From Cryobacterium levicorallinum (GTDB taxonomy: Bacteria > Actinomycetota > Actinomycetes > Actinomycetales > Microbacteriaceae): DNA of 64,000 nt. The stretch lies in assembly GCF_004402405.1 (NCBI RefSeq), contig NZ_SOFE01000007.1, positions 1 through 64,000 of the forward strand. The letters are read 5' to 3'. Shown here piece after piece: positions 51,123-60,457 of this stretch. Under the pieces are notes generated by a model. It searched no databases. It was not told where the DNA came from and saw only the letters and a list, made by a program, of their open reading frames with translations. Each line of letters opens with the position of its first letter. The first letter of the stretch is position 1. The translations under genes were made by a program, and so were the position numbers.

Positions 51123-54100
51123 TCAATTGACGCGCAGGGCGACGAAATCGTCGAAGGCCGTGGTGACCGGAGTCACGGTAGCCGTTGACCCGAGGTAGAG
51201 GGCCAGTCCGACCGAGCCCGACGCCTGCATGGCGGGCGTGGCATCCGTCGTACTGAGCTGCCAGGCCGACGGCTCGGTGCCGCCGACGCTCCAGACTTTA
51301 GCCCGAATGGTCGTCGGCCCGGTGCCGAAAACCTGCAGCCGGACCCGAAGCTGGGTTCCTGTCGTGTAGGTCAGCCCGGCGATGTTTTGCACTGTTAAGG
51401 TCGTCGCACCGTGCATGAGCTGCAGCTGCACAACACCCGTTGGCAGGAACTTGACCCTGGCCCGGTAATCATCGGTGCCAACTCGTCGGCCGATAACCGA
51501 CGAGTACGCTCCCGAGCCGGTGGCCGCCTGCTGAAGTGCAATCGTCACACTCACGTCACTGTCAGCCACGGACACACCCGACAGATATCCGTTGACCGTG
51601 GTTCCGGCCGCGGCTTTAAACCGCCCGACACCTTCACTGACCGAGGAGTTCCCCGACGATCCGGTCGTGGTCCACGCGCCTCCGCTATCGGCTGTGCCGA
51701 GCCCGCTGCTCAAGACGCGGGAAAACGCGTCGATTGCCACGGGAAGTTTGGGATCAACAGCCGGCACGAGCACGTTCTGCGTCGTCACGGCCGTTGCGCC
51801 AGAGTCATCGGCAACCGTGAGGGAGACCGGATAACTGCCGTCGACGGTGTAGCTGTGCGTGGCTGTTTTGCCAGTCGAATTCGTCCCGTCGCCCCACGAC
51901 CAGGCGTATCCTGCAACGGTGCCATCAGCATCCGTCGAAGCGGATGCGTCCACCGAAACGGCAAGCGGCGACGTCTGGTAGCTAAAGGCCGCGGTCGGCT
52001 GCACGTTGGCCTGAGGGCCGGAGCTGCCCACGGCGTAGTGGTTCGCGATGGATGCCGCCCCGAGTGCGGCCGGATACACGGCGACTTCATCAATGTCAGC
52101 GGCGATGTAGTCGCTCAGGGGCCGACTGGTCCAGCCGCTCAGATTGTCGCCGCCAATGCGCCAGTAGCCTTGAATCGGGGCGGCGGACGTCGTGTCGGTG
52201 CGTTGGGCGGCGAGTGCTCCGTCGATGTACAGCGACATACCGTTTGCGCCGACAGTGGCGACGATGTGGTGCCACTGTCCGTCATTGTAGGACCCCGTCG
52301 TATTGACCGTGCGCAGAGCACCCGGCTTGACTCCGAACCAGATTCGGCCGGTATTGTCCATATAAACGTGGCGGTCGTAGGCGGCGGAGTTGGCGGTGGC
52401 GCTATTGCCGAGGCCGATTATTTTACCGCCACGCTTGGTCGTTGTCTTGACCCAGGACTCAACGCTGAAGTCGCCGCGCGGCGTTTCAAACGCGCTGGAC
52501 GCGGCGAACCCAGCAGTAGTGCCGCTGAACCGCGAAGCAGAGCCATCGCCACCGCTGAGGGCGCCCGCGACGCCTCTGGTCACGCCAGAGTTGGTTTGCG
52601 CATTGGCGGCGGCGGCCCAGTCGAAGGCCGTCGTTCCGCCGGCTTCGCCGAGCGGCCAGTAGGACGTCGGCGAGTCCGCACGAACCGCGGATGCATACGC
52701 GCTGTAGATCCCGGCACTTGCGACGTTAACGGATGCCGGACTTCCGGTCTTCACGTTGCCAAACGGGTCGCTCACCCTAATCTGATAGGAATATGCCTGC
52801 CCGGGGGACAGCCCACTGTCCGTCCAGCCCATGCTGGGTCGGGACCAGTCGACGGATAGGCCCAATACGGTGCCGACCGATACTCCATCACGCAGAACTT
52901 CGTACTTGAGTCGCTCATTGTCACGGTCGTAGGCCGACTTCCACCCAATGCGCACCGTGCCGGTCGAGAGCGATTGCAGGTCTGGAACGAAAGCCGACGC
53001 GACGAAGGCCGCGTTGGCCAAGCGGGGCCCTTCTTTATTGGTCGCGGTCGTGGAGCTGGCGAATCGCGCCAGACCCTGCTGCCCCTTGTTGTTGACATTA
53101 GTGAACTCGCCGGCGTACAAGAGGTATTGACCATTGGTCACGACGTTCCAGGGACCCTGCCCTTGCCCGGTGTAGACGCCGGTGTTGATGTCCGGGTAAA
53201 AGCTCAACAGGCTCGGTCGAGGTTTGCCGACGAAGTTGTCGTAGCTGCCCACGGCGTTTGGCGTAATGAGTCCGGTGGTGGCCATCGTGAACGACAGGGT
53301 GCGGTGGTAGGAGCGCGGCGCCGTCTCGACCGGTCCGCCAATATTGCCGCAGTAGTGCGCGTGGCCGGTGGTGTAGACGACATTCTGCGTCGGGGCCGCG
53401 GAGTAGGTGTCACCGTGGCAGTCTTCCATCCAGATGATCGAACCGTCCGACCAGCTGGCGCGGAAAGTGCCCTCGAAGTTGGCGCCAGCGCCATAGTCGT
53501 ATCCAGTGCCGAAGACACCATCGGACGAGGAGGTCAGGCTCGTGATCCCGCCGTTGATCCCTCCGTTACGGAGTAGCGAGTTGACCGCCCAGGGCAGGGA
53601 GGCGCCGGTGACGGCGTCGAGGGCCGCCATCCCGTAGCCGGGGGTGCTGGCGCCGTTGTACGAGGTGAAGGCGCCGCCGATAATGACCTTGGCACCATCG
53701 GGCGAGACGGTGAGGGCGTTGACGGCGCCGCCGCTCGGGGTTCCTGACCAGGCCTTCAACGCACCGTTGGAGGCGTCAAAGGACGCAATCTGAGGGCGCG
53801 GCTGACCACCGGCAGTGCTGAAGACCCCGCCAGCGAACAACGTGCCACCCGAAAATCCGAGCGCTTTGACCTGAGCGTTCAGGACTGGGGCAAACGAGGC
53901 GACGAGCGCGCCCGTGCCGGTGTCAAAGGCCGCCAGACGGTACCGATTGGCTCCGCTCACGGAGGTGAACGAGCCGCCGGCATAGATTCTGCTGCCGTCT
54001 GCGGAGGCGACGAGTGCTCGAACTGCACCGTTGGGGTTTGGGCTGAACGTCGGGATCAGCACACCGGTCGTCAGGTTGTAGGCGAGCAGATTGGTGCGCA

Positions 54101-54419
54101 CCACCTCATTCACCCCAACGCCGGAGCCGGCCGGGCGGGCTCTGGTGAATTCACCCCCCACATAGACTGTGGTGCCAACGATCAGCTGGGTCCACACCAC
54201 ACCGTTGATCTGCGCGGTGGGCAGGGAATCCGCGGCCATCGTCACCGGCGTCGCCGGATCGGTAGGAGCGGTGTCGGCTACGGCCTGAAGTGGAACCGTG
54301 AGAACGGCGGCGACAACCGCGACAGCGGTCAGCAATCCGAAAACACCGGCGCGTGCTGGCCGCTTACGAACCGAAATCAGACCTGCGAGGTTCAGTCGAG
54401 ACGCGTAGAGAGATCCCAC
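51123..54419 (-). CDS. Large secreted multidomain surface protein 2 (propeller-like, FN3, LamG, PKD)
   Basis: 1098 aa, GTG start with AAGGAA 6 nt upstream; a signal sequence lies near residues 25-48. Close paralogue of protein 1: the same N-terminal propeller-like region with VYVGGEFTRARPAG and IYAGGSFT blades and the block EDCHGDTYSA...HAHYCGNI. FN3-like (about 480-575), one LamG domain (about 590-780), one PKD domain (about 790-875) and the C-terminal beta-sandwich follow. One LamG and one PKD fewer than protein 1, consistent with domain duplication or loss by recombination between paralogues. Confidence 0.82.
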   Translation of the reverse strand: MGSLYASRLNLAGLISVRKRPARAGVFGLLTAVAVVAAVLTVPLQAVADTAPTDPATPVTMAADSLPTAQINGVVWTQLIVGTTVYVGGEFTRARPAGSGVGVNEVVRTNLLAYNLTTGVLIPTFSPNPNGAVRALVASADGSRIYAGGSFTSVSGANRYRLAAFDTGTGALVASFAPVLNAQVKALGFSGGTLFAGGVFSTAGGQPRPQIASFDASNGALKAWSGTPSGGAVNALTVSPDGAKVIIGGAFTSYNGASTPGYGMAALDAVTGASLPWAVNSLLRNGGINGGITSLTSSSDGVFGTGYDYGAGANFEGTFRASWSDGSIIWMEDCHGDTYSAAPTQNVVYTTGHAHYCGNIGGPVETAPRSYHRTLSFTMATTGLITPNAVGSYDNFVGKPRPSLLSFYPDINTGVYTGQGQGPWNVVTNGQYLLYAGEFTNVNNKGQQGLARFASSTTATNKEGPRLANAAFVASAFVPDLQSLSTGTVRIGWKSAYDRDNERLKYEVLRDGVSVGTVLGLSVDWSRPSMGWTDSGLSPGQAYSYQIRVSDPFGNVKTGSPASVNVASAGIYSAYASAVRADSPTSYWPLGEAGGTTAFDWAAAANAQTNSGVTRGVAGALSGGDGSASRFSGTTAGFAASSAFETPRGDFSVESWVKTTTKRGGKIIGLGNSATANSAAYDRHVYMDNTGRIWFGVKPGALRTVNTTGSYNDGQWHHIVATVGANGMSLYIDGALAAQRTDTTSAAPIQGYWRIGGDNLSGWTSRPLSDYIAADIDEVAVYPAALGAASIANHYAVGSSGPQANVQPTAAFSYQTSPLAVSVDASASTDADGTVAGYAWSWGDGTNSTGKTATHSYTVDGSYPVSLTVADDSGATAVTTQNVLVPAVDPKLPVAIDAFSRVLSSGLGTADSGGAWTTTGSSGNSSVSEGVGRFKAAAGTTVNGYLSGVSVADSDVSVTIALQQAATGSGAYSSVIGRRVGTDDYRARVKFLPTGVVQLQLMHGATTLTVQNIAGLTYTTGTQLRVRLQVFGTGPTTIRAKVWSVGGTEPSAWQLSTTDATPAMQASGSVGLALYLGSTATVTPVTTAFDDFVALRVN

Positions 54420-54476
54420 GATATTTCCTTACTCGGATGAAGAGCGGGGCCGTCGGGTGGCCGTCGCATTCAATGG

Positions 54477-54520
54477 AGTCTAGTGAGATTTTCTCAGTAC
54501 GGAATACCCTCTATAGGGGG
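54477..54520 (-). promoter_or_regulatory. Promoter and candidate operator of surface-protein gene 2
   Basis: On the minus strand CCCCCTATAGAGGG (54520-54507) is followed after exactly 24 nt by the -10 hexamer TAGACT (54482-54477). The 24-nt spacer resembles that of gene 1 (ACTGA-AAAA-CTCA pattern), so the two promoters are homologous. The start codon lies about 58 nt downstream. Confidence 0.55.
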
Positions 54521-54540
54521 CAGCCATTTGCACGGCCTGG

Positions 54541-55254
54541 TCAGTGCGGTGCCGCGCCCTCAAAGAGCACGATCGGCACGCCAGCCGAGTAGTCGACAGC
54601 GATCTGCACTTCGTCTCGCGCATCAGCGGGGACAGTGAAAACGAACACGCCCTGCGCGGCCTGGCCCGCGGCGACCGCGTCAGGAAATGGGACTCCGCCT
54701 GGCTCGGCAAGTTCGGTGGCCGGCGACTGGGCAGCCCCAAAGAAGAAGTTGACGACGGTTGACGTCAACGACACGGTCGCAGCCGTGTCGTTGCGAACAG
54801 AGACGGCGAACCGGAGCGACGGCCCGGCAATCTCGCCCGGTCCCCGCGCCACACCCTCGACCGCCTCGAGCTCGCTGATACTGAACACGACCCCGGGCAC
54901 GGCCACGGCGGGGTCCGTCAGTGGGACCGGTTCCTGAACCTGTGGCGGAGCGACCTCGCTCGATGGAACGCCGACTCCGGCGTTCGGGTCGGGGACGCTC
55001 GGGGCGGGCGGCGTCGTTTCGGCCGGCACGGGGCTGGGCGAAGGGCCGGGCGACCGAGAGGGAGCGGGGGATGGGGTCGTCACGGACCGCGTCGCGGTGA
55101 CATCGGCCGAATCGGCACGTTGGGATGCCCAACCGTTAGCCACCAGCATGATGACCACGAGCAGGGCCAGCAGTCCGGCCCCGGCGATCCACCACAGCCG
55201 ACGCCGCGAGCCCGCGGTTTCGGGACCGGTATCGGAGGGGTGGTGCACGACCAT
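54541..55254 (-). CDS. Membrane-anchored protein with Pro/Ser linker
   Basis: 237 aa from the ATG at 55254, preceded by GGAG at 7 nt; an in-frame extension upstream is not supported. One transmembrane helix (about 24-44), then a Ser/Pro/Thr-rich linker (SPAPSRSPGPSPSP region to about 115), then a beta-rich extracellular domain without cysteines (LRFAVSVRNDTAATVSLTSTVV) resembling DUF4352-like folds. It ends 21 nt upstream of the operator of surface-protein gene 2. Possibly an accessory factor of the surface system; I do not recognise its family. Confidence 0.65.
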   Translation of the reverse strand: MVVHHPSDTGPETAGSRRRLWWIAGAGLLALLVVIMLVANGWASQRADSADVTATRSVTTPSPAPSRSPGPSPSPVPAETTPPAPSVPDPNAGVGVPSSEVAPPQVQEPVPLTDPAVAVPGVVFSISELEAVEGVARGPGEIAGPSLRFAVSVRNDTAATVSLTSTVVNFFFGAAQSPATELAEPGGVPFPDAVAAGQAAQGVFVFTVPADARDEVQIAVDYSAGVPIVLFEGAAPH

Positions 55255-55386
55255 GGTAGAACTCCAAGCTGAGGACCCGCTCAAAAAATGAATAGGGTGA
55301 AGACGTCGTTGAGCCATTAATACACGCGTGGGGTTTCTTTCCAAGGGGGCACCTGAGCCCACTTTTGGGGGTCCCCGCCCACCCTG

Positions 55387-55392
55387 TACAGT
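55387..55392 (+). promoter_or_regulatory. Possible -10 element of the glycosyltransferase gene at 55428
   Basis: TACAGT, preceded by G-rich CCCACTTTTGGGGG (55358-55371), lies 35 nt upstream of the ATG. The same TACAGT hexamer is used before the flippase gene, but here the spacer from the palindrome is 15 nt rather than 24. Confidence 0.3.
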
Positions 55393-55427
55393 GTGTGAAA
55401 GCTGCCGACCACTGATGAGGCCCACAC

Positions 55428-56567
55428 ATGCGCATCGCAATCCTGCACGGGAACAATGACGCCTACGGGGCCTCTCGCGTGCTCATTCAGGAAATCTCCT
55501 GCCTCCTCAGCCTCGGCCACACGGTGGCCGTCATCGTGCCAAATGGTGGACCACTGGCAGAAGATCTGGCTCAGTCCGGACTCTCTGCGACCGTCATCGT
55601 TGACCCGGGGCTGTCGGTCCTGAGGCTCAGCAAGATCTCAGACCTCCTGCATCCGATTCGTCTTCGACCAGAAATTACCCACGCCGACGTCGTGGTCTTG
55701 TGGACGCTCGCCCTCGCCGCGTACATTCCACTCCTGCGCCTGAAACGCAAGAGCTTTTACCTGTCGGTGCACGAGCTGCTCCCCAGCCGCTTGGGAAATC
55801 TCCTGGTTCGGGTACTCCTGGCCCCCGGCCGCTTTCCGATCTGCGCCTGCAGCGAAGCCACGGCAGCGTGGCTGGAGCAAAACGGGGTCGCCCGCACGCG
55901 ACTGACCGTGACGTCGCCCGTGTTCGACCCGGTCACGCTCGTCAGAGCACCGACGCTCCACGACCCGTTCACCCTCGCCGTCGTCGGCCGCGTCAATGGC
56001 CGCCGGGGACACCTCGAGGTGGCTCAGGCGCTCCAATCCCTGTGGCCGGCGGTAAGCCCCGACCCTCCGACAACCGGTTCGTCCTGGCGACTGCTTCTGT
56101 TCGGTGCGCCATTTTCCGGTCAGGAGTCCGCTCTCGACGCGGTGTTGCACCTGATCGAGGGCGACCCCCGGATCGAGTACCGCGGCGAGGCAAAATCCTT
56201 GGAATCCATCGCGAGCCAGATCGATGCTGTTGCCTGTTTTCCGTCCATGCCCGAGTCGTTTGGCCTCGTTCCCGTTGAAGCATGGCGGGCGGGGGTTCGG
56301 GCTGCGGGATTCGCCGACGGTGGGCCCGGCGAGGTGTTGCCCATTGTCGGCGGCATCGGCGTGGCACGCACCGGTGCACCCCTGGCTGACATTTCGTCGG
56401 CGCTCCTCACTCTGGAGCGGTCCGTCCGAGCACGAAAAGCTTTGCCCGAACCGTCGACGGTCAACCCGCTCTTCACGAAGGAACGCCGTCTGATATCGCT
56501 GACCCAGGTTCTCAACCAGGCCGTTGCCCGGCCAGCCCGCCGCACGGTCCGAAAACGCTCATCCTGA
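55428..56567 (+). CDS. Glycosyltransferase (GT4-like)
   Basis: 379 aa GT-B protein: MRIAILHGNNDAYGASRVLIQE at the N-terminus and the donor half VGRVNGRRGHLEVAQAL, YRGEAKSLESIASQIDAVACFPSMPESFGLVPVEAWRAGV with the conserved E-x7-E-like pair (PESFGLVPVE). It is convergent with surface-protein gene 3 at a 4-bp gap and divergent from the membrane-anchored protein gene. Part of the polysaccharide assembly set. Confidence 0.88.
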   Translation: MRIAILHGNNDAYGASRVLIQEISCLLSLGHTVAVIVPNGGPLAEDLAQSGLSATVIVDPGLSVLRLSKISDLLHPIRLRPEITHADVVVLWTLALAAYIPLLRLKRKSFYLSVHELLPSRLGNLLVRVLLAPGRFPICACSEATAAWLEQNGVARTRLTVTSPVFDPVTLVRAPTLHDPFTLAVVGRVNGRRGHLEVAQALQSLWPAVSPDPPTTGSSWRLLLFGAPFSGQESALDAVLHLIEGDPRIEYRGEAKSLESIASQIDAVACFPSMPESFGLVPVEAWRAGVRAAGFADGGPGEVLPIVGGIGVARTGAPLADISSALLTLERSVRARKALPEPSTVNPLFTKERRLISLTQVLNQAVARPARRTVRKRSS

Positions 56568-56571
56568 CCGG

Positions 56572-58434
56572 CTACTCCTGCCCCTTCGGCGCAGGCAACA
56601 CGTTGAGGTCGGGAACCACCGCGGGCTCAGGCACCACGTTCAGGTCGGGAACCGCTTCAGGCTCAGGCACCACCTGTGGCTCCGGCACGAGCTGTGCGTC
56701 GGGAGCGACCTCGGGTGCCGGCAACAGATTCACGTCGTGAGCGACTTTCGGTTCAGTGGACGCAGTCGGGTCCGGTGTCTGCGTGAGGGTAGCGGCGCTG
56801 GCAGCTCTGACACTGACGGCATCACCTGTGACGGTATTTCCGAACGGGTCACTCACCCGAATTTGGTACGAGTACGTCGTTCCGGGCGTGCGACCGGTGT
56901 CGGTCCAGCTAATCGTGGGGCGGCTCCAGTCGACGGATAGCCCCGTTTGTGTGCGCACGACAGCGCCGTTTCGCAAGACACGATAGGTAAGCAATTCGTT
57001 GTCGCGGTCGTAGTTCGACGTCCAGGTGACCTTGACCGTTCCGGCGGTTGGTGTGGTGAGCGTTGGCGTGAAACTGGCACCGGTCACGCGCGGCCCTTCT
57101 TTGTCTGGCGCGATGGACGACACCGCGAAGCGCACAAGTCCCTGCTGCCTCTTGTTGTTGACGAGGGTGAATTCGCCGCCGTAGAGCACATATTGGGAGT
57201 TGGCGGCTACGTTCCACGGCCCCTGATTTTGACCGGTAAAGTTGCCGGCATTGATGTCGGGGTAGAAGGTCAGCAGTGACGGGCGGGGGCGCCCCTCAAA
57301 GTTGAAGTAGCTCCCACCCGTGCTGTTTCGGGTGATAATGCCCGTTGCATTTTTCGTAAAGGCCAGAGTCCGATGAAAGGTTCGCGGACTGGTTTCCGAG
57401 AACCCACCGATGTTTCCACAAAAATGGGCGTGCGCGGTCGTATACACGACGTCGCCGACCGGAACGGCCGAGTAGGTGTCACCATGGCAGTCCTCGATCC
57501 AGACGGTGTTGCCGCTGCTCCAGCTGGCCCGGAACGTTCCCTCGAACATGGCGCCGGGGCCATAGTCGTAGCCAGTGCCGTAGACGCCGCCGGAATCCGA
57601 GGTGAGCGACAGAATAGAACCGTTCGGGCCAGCATTCTTGATGAGCTTGCCGATGTTCCAGGTCATTCCGGCGCCCGAGCTGGAATTCGTCGCCGCCATT
57701 CCATAGCCGGGAGTCGTCGCGCCGTTGTACGAAGTGAACGAACCGCCGATGACGACCCGGTCGCCGTTCGGCGAAACTGTAAGGGCGTTCACGGCCCCGT
57801 CGGGCACCGTGCCCTTCCAGGTACCGAGCGACCCGGTGGAACCGGTGAACGACGCGATCCGCTGTCGTCCCTGAGAGTTGGCCGAGGTGAAGCTCCCCCC
57901 CGCGAAGACGGTGCTCCCAAACGCGCCAAGCGCTCTGACGGTGTTGTTCGCCGTGGGTTTCCAGCTGGAATCGAGCCCCCCGGTGGCCGTACTGAAGGAC
58001 GCCAACCGAGTTCGCGTCACGGACCCGACGGTCGTGAAGGCTCCACCCACGTAGATGCGAGATCCGTCTGGCGAGGCGGTAATCGCCCGCACCGCGCCAT
58101 TGAGGTTGGGGTTGAATGACGTCATGACACCAGTCGACAGGTTGTACGCCATGAGATTGTTGCGCGTCACCTCGCTCGTTCCGGCCGAAGCTCCAGCGGG
58201 GCGTGCGCGAGTGAACTGGCCACCGACGTAAACGGTGTTTCCGACGATCGTCTGGGTCCACACCACCCCGTTGATTTGGGCGGTCGGCAACGCATCGGCC
58301 GCGACAGTATTGGGGGTGGAAGAATTTGGCGGTGCCGTGTCCGCTTGCGCGCTGCCGGTACCAAAAAAAATCGTCACCGCCAAAGCTGCTGTCGCGATCA
58401 TTGCCACTATCGGAGACCGAACGCTCCGCGCCAT
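56572..58434 (-). CDS. Secreted surface protein 3 (propeller-like, FN3, Pro/Val/Glu repeats)
   Basis: 620 aa from the ATG at 58434 (GAGG 7 nt upstream), with a signal sequence in the first about 31 residues. Shares the N-terminal region of proteins 1 and 2, including VYVGGQFTRARPAG, IYVGGAFTT and EDCHGDTYSA...HAHFCGNI, and an FN3-like domain (about 455-545). It lacks LamG and PKD domains; instead the last about 60 residues are Pro/Val/Glu/Asp repeats of the VVPEPxxVPDLN type. The repeats could span the cell wall or bind a ligand. No anchor motif follows. Confidence 0.8.
   Translation of the reverse strand: MARSVRSPIVAMIATAALAVTIFFGTGSAQADTAPPNSSTPNTVAADALPTAQINGVVWTQTIVGNTVYVGGQFTRARPAGASAGTSEVTRNNLMAYNLSTGVMTSFNPNLNGAVRAITASPDGSRIYVGGAFTTVGSVTRTRLASFSTATGGLDSSWKPTANNTVRALGAFGSTVFAGGSFTSANSQGRQRIASFTGSTGSLGTWKGTVPDGAVNALTVSPNGDRVVIGGSFTSYNGATTPGYGMAATNSSSGAGMTWNIGKLIKNAGPNGSILSLTSDSGGVYGTGYDYGPGAMFEGTFRASWSSGNTVWIEDCHGDTYSAVPVGDVVYTTAHAHFCGNIGGFSETSPRTFHRTLAFTKNATGIITRNSTGGSYFNFEGRPRPSLLTFYPDINAGNFTGQNQGPWNVAANSQYVLYGGEFTLVNNKRQQGLVRFAVSSIAPDKEGPRVTGASFTPTLTTPTAGTVKVTWTSNYDRDNELLTYRVLRNGAVVRTQTGLSVDWSRPTISWTDTGRTPGTTYSYQIRVSDPFGNTVTGDAVSVRAASAATLTQTPDPTASTEPKVAHDVNLLPAPEVAPDAQLVPEPQVVPEPEAVPDLNVVPEPAVVPDLNVLPAPKGQE
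56603..56674. repeat. 36-bp tandem repeat in surface-protein gene 3
   Basis: Two adjacent 36-bp units, about 85% identical by eye, encode VVPEPAVVPDLN and VVPEPEAVPDLN; degenerate units precede them. Unit number could vary between strains. Confidence 0.75.
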
Positions 58435-58704
58435 AAGAAAACCTCAATTTCAACTCGGACGGCGGCCTTCGGGCGGCCCCGTGGTGCCGGAATTATACTT
58501 GACTTCACGAATTTCGGGCTTCTGCCGCGAAAAACTGCAGGCCCGACCGTCGTTGGTCCGTCGGGGCGTGCGCCGGCGGACCGGCATCCGTTCATTTCTC
58601 ACCCCTAGTCAGGCTGAAGGATAAAGGTTAGGATTCCTCACTGCCTCTCTTGTCCGAATCCTGTTGAAGCTCGCGCTGCAGCCTGAGAGAAATCTGAGCC
58701 TTCT
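58435..58704. other. Divergent promoter region of surface-protein gene 3 and the cytidylyltransferase gene
   Basis: For the minus-strand gene a perfect TATAAT (58490-58495) serves as -10, without a convincing -35 and without the palindrome-N24 layout. For the plus-strand gene a CCCCTAGTCAGG palindrome-like stretch (58604-58615) precedes TAGGAT. Apart from these, nothing coding is seen. Confidence 0.45.
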
Positions 58705-59295
58705 GTGACCCCCAAGCACCCGACCACCCCGCACCCGAACACAGCGATTCCTCCAGAAACGAAACCTCACCGCGCGAACCCGCTGAAGCCCGCCGGCGAC
58801 GGGTCCCCCGGGCTCCTTGCTGCCCGGCAGAACGGGCTGCACATCGGCTACGCGGCTGGCGGGTTTGACCTTTTCCACGTTGGACATCTCAATATTCTCA
58901 AGCACGCCAAGAGCCAGTGTGACTTTCTGATCGCCGGCGTTGTGTCCGACGAGATGCTCCAACTCACCAAGGGCATCACCCCCGTCGTGCCGCTAGTGGA
59001 ACGTCTGGAGATTGTTCGACACATCTCCTTCGTGGACGAGGCCGTCGCCGAAGTCGTCGAGGACAAGCTCGACACGTGGCGCGACCTCCGCTTTGACGTG
59101 TTCTTCAAGGGCGACGACTGGCGAGGCACCCCCCGCGGGGTACACCTCGAGAACGAGTTCGCTGCTGTCGGCGTTGAGGTCGTGTACTTCCCCTACACGG
59201 TCAATACCTCCAGCACGATCTTGCGTCGGGCGCTCGACGCTCTCACGCGCCCCGATGCGGCCGGTCTTCGGCAACCACGCACGAGCACCCCCTAA
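58705..59295 (+). CDS. Cytidylyltransferase-family protein (glycerol-3-phosphate cytidylyltransferase-like)
   Basis: 196 aa, GTG start, with a Pro/Asn/Thr-rich N-terminal extension of about 45 residues before the catalytic domain. The nucleotidyltransferase HxGH motif is in GGFDLFHVGHLNILKHAK, and the end of the fold carries TSSTILRRAL (ISTTxIR-like). Such enzymes make CDP-activated glycerol, ethanolamine or related alcohols. With the CDP-alcohol transferase at 41134 it could form a pathway that attaches a phosphoalcohol to lipid or glycan. The substrate is not certain. Confidence 0.85.
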   Translation: MTPKHPTTPHPNTAIPPETKPHRANPLKPAGDGSPGLLAARQNGLHIGYAAGGFDLFHVGHLNILKHAKSQCDFLIAGVVSDEMLQLTKGITPVVPLVERLEIVRHISFVDEAVAEVVEDKLDTWRDLRFDVFFKGDDWRGTPRGVHLENEFAAVGVEVVYFPYTVNTSSTILRRALDALTRPDAAGLRQPRTSTP

Positions 59296-59319
59296 CCGTA
59301 GGCGAGCAGCCAACGCACC

Positions 59320-59355
59320 AAAGAACGGGTTTCTCGGCCGAGAAACCCGTTCTTT
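59320..59355. terminator. Perfect bidirectional terminator
   Basis: AAAGAACGGGTTTCTCGG and its exact inverse CCGAGAAACCCGTTCTTT abut with no extra loop bases (18-bp arms) and have T-runs on both strands. It lies between the convergent cytidylyltransferase and acyltransferase genes. Confidence 0.9.
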
Positions 59356-59394
59356 TCGCGCTGTTGCCGTAACTGCCGCAAACATCGGGCACAA

Positions 59395-60457
59395 TCAAGC
59401 GGATGCTTCGGTTTGTTCCCGCACGGCCTTGCGCGGCTGCGCTGCCCAAGAGTCAATGGGCACGGTAAACACTCCCAGCACGGCCGCAAATCGGCGGTAG
59501 ACGGCCAGAGCCAGCACGATTGCCGCGCCGCACAGCAGCAGCGGAACCGCCGTTGCGGCATCCGTCGGTAATATCACGCCGCCGGCCATGACGATCGCCG
59601 CGAGCGCCGCCATGGGAAAGGTTTGCACCAGATAGATGGGCAACGTGCGACTACCCAGCACCCGCATGAAATCAAACATCGGTGCGCGCGACAGAACGAC
59701 GGCCACGCTGATGCCCACCAGCACTGCCAGCACGCTCACGGCGAGGAGCACGAACGGTACCCGCGTCAATGACAGTTTCACCATGAGGAGCACAACGCCG
59801 GCATACAAGCCACTGAGCACGGCCATGTGCCACCACCGCACCCGCGGAATCAGGCGTCGCACGCGCGGGCCCAGCCAGATCGCCGCCAGGAAGAAGACGA
59901 GGTAACAGCCCATCTTTTCCCACGGCGTACCCGTGTGCAGAACCTGCGAGCCGAACAGCACGGCGAGCGCTCCCGTTACGGACACGGAAATGAGCGGATG
60001 CCAGCGCCGAGTCAGCCAAGCCACGGTGAGACAGATGGGCAGGGCGTAGATGAACCAGAGATTTATATTCGGCCGGATGAAGAGGGTAACCAGGTCGGAC
60101 CACCTGGCAAAGGGCCCGTCGGGGCCGATCGGCGGCAGGGCCAGCAGGAAAAAGGGTCTGGGCGGCGACCCAGGCCGTGTAGAGATACAGCAGCAGGGAC
60201 ATCCGCTTACGAAACAGCTGCCAGAAGGGCAACCGAATGGCCTGGGCCGCGAGGAGTCCGGACATGAAGAAGAACAGGGGCATACGGAAGGTGTCGAGCA
60301 GTGGGTTGAGCGGCGCCAGGTCGCCGGCCAGACCTACCCGATCGAGGTACATGACCGAGTGATAGAGCACAACGAGGGTGATCGCGATGCCCTTTGCCAC
60401 GTCGATCCAGGCTTCGCGTAGCGTGCCGCGAATGACGAACGAGGCGGCGTCAGTCAC
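59395..60457 (-). pseudogene. Acyltransferase family 3 membrane protein, frameshifted
   Basis: Two overlapping frames together give one complete acyltransferase-3 protein of 353 aa if one T is removed from the TTTTT run at 60153-60149 (minus-strand sense). Before the break come ISVAKGIAITLVVLYHS-like segments (AWIDVAKGIAITLVVLYHSV, with the catalytic-type His) and MPLFFFMSGLLAAQ; after it come FLLALPPIGPDGPFARW and many transmembrane helices. Family members O-acetylate surface polysaccharides. GTG at 60457 overlaps the Wzy stop by 8 bases. Homopolymer slippage, real inactivation or sequencing error cannot be told apart here. Confidence 0.8.
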
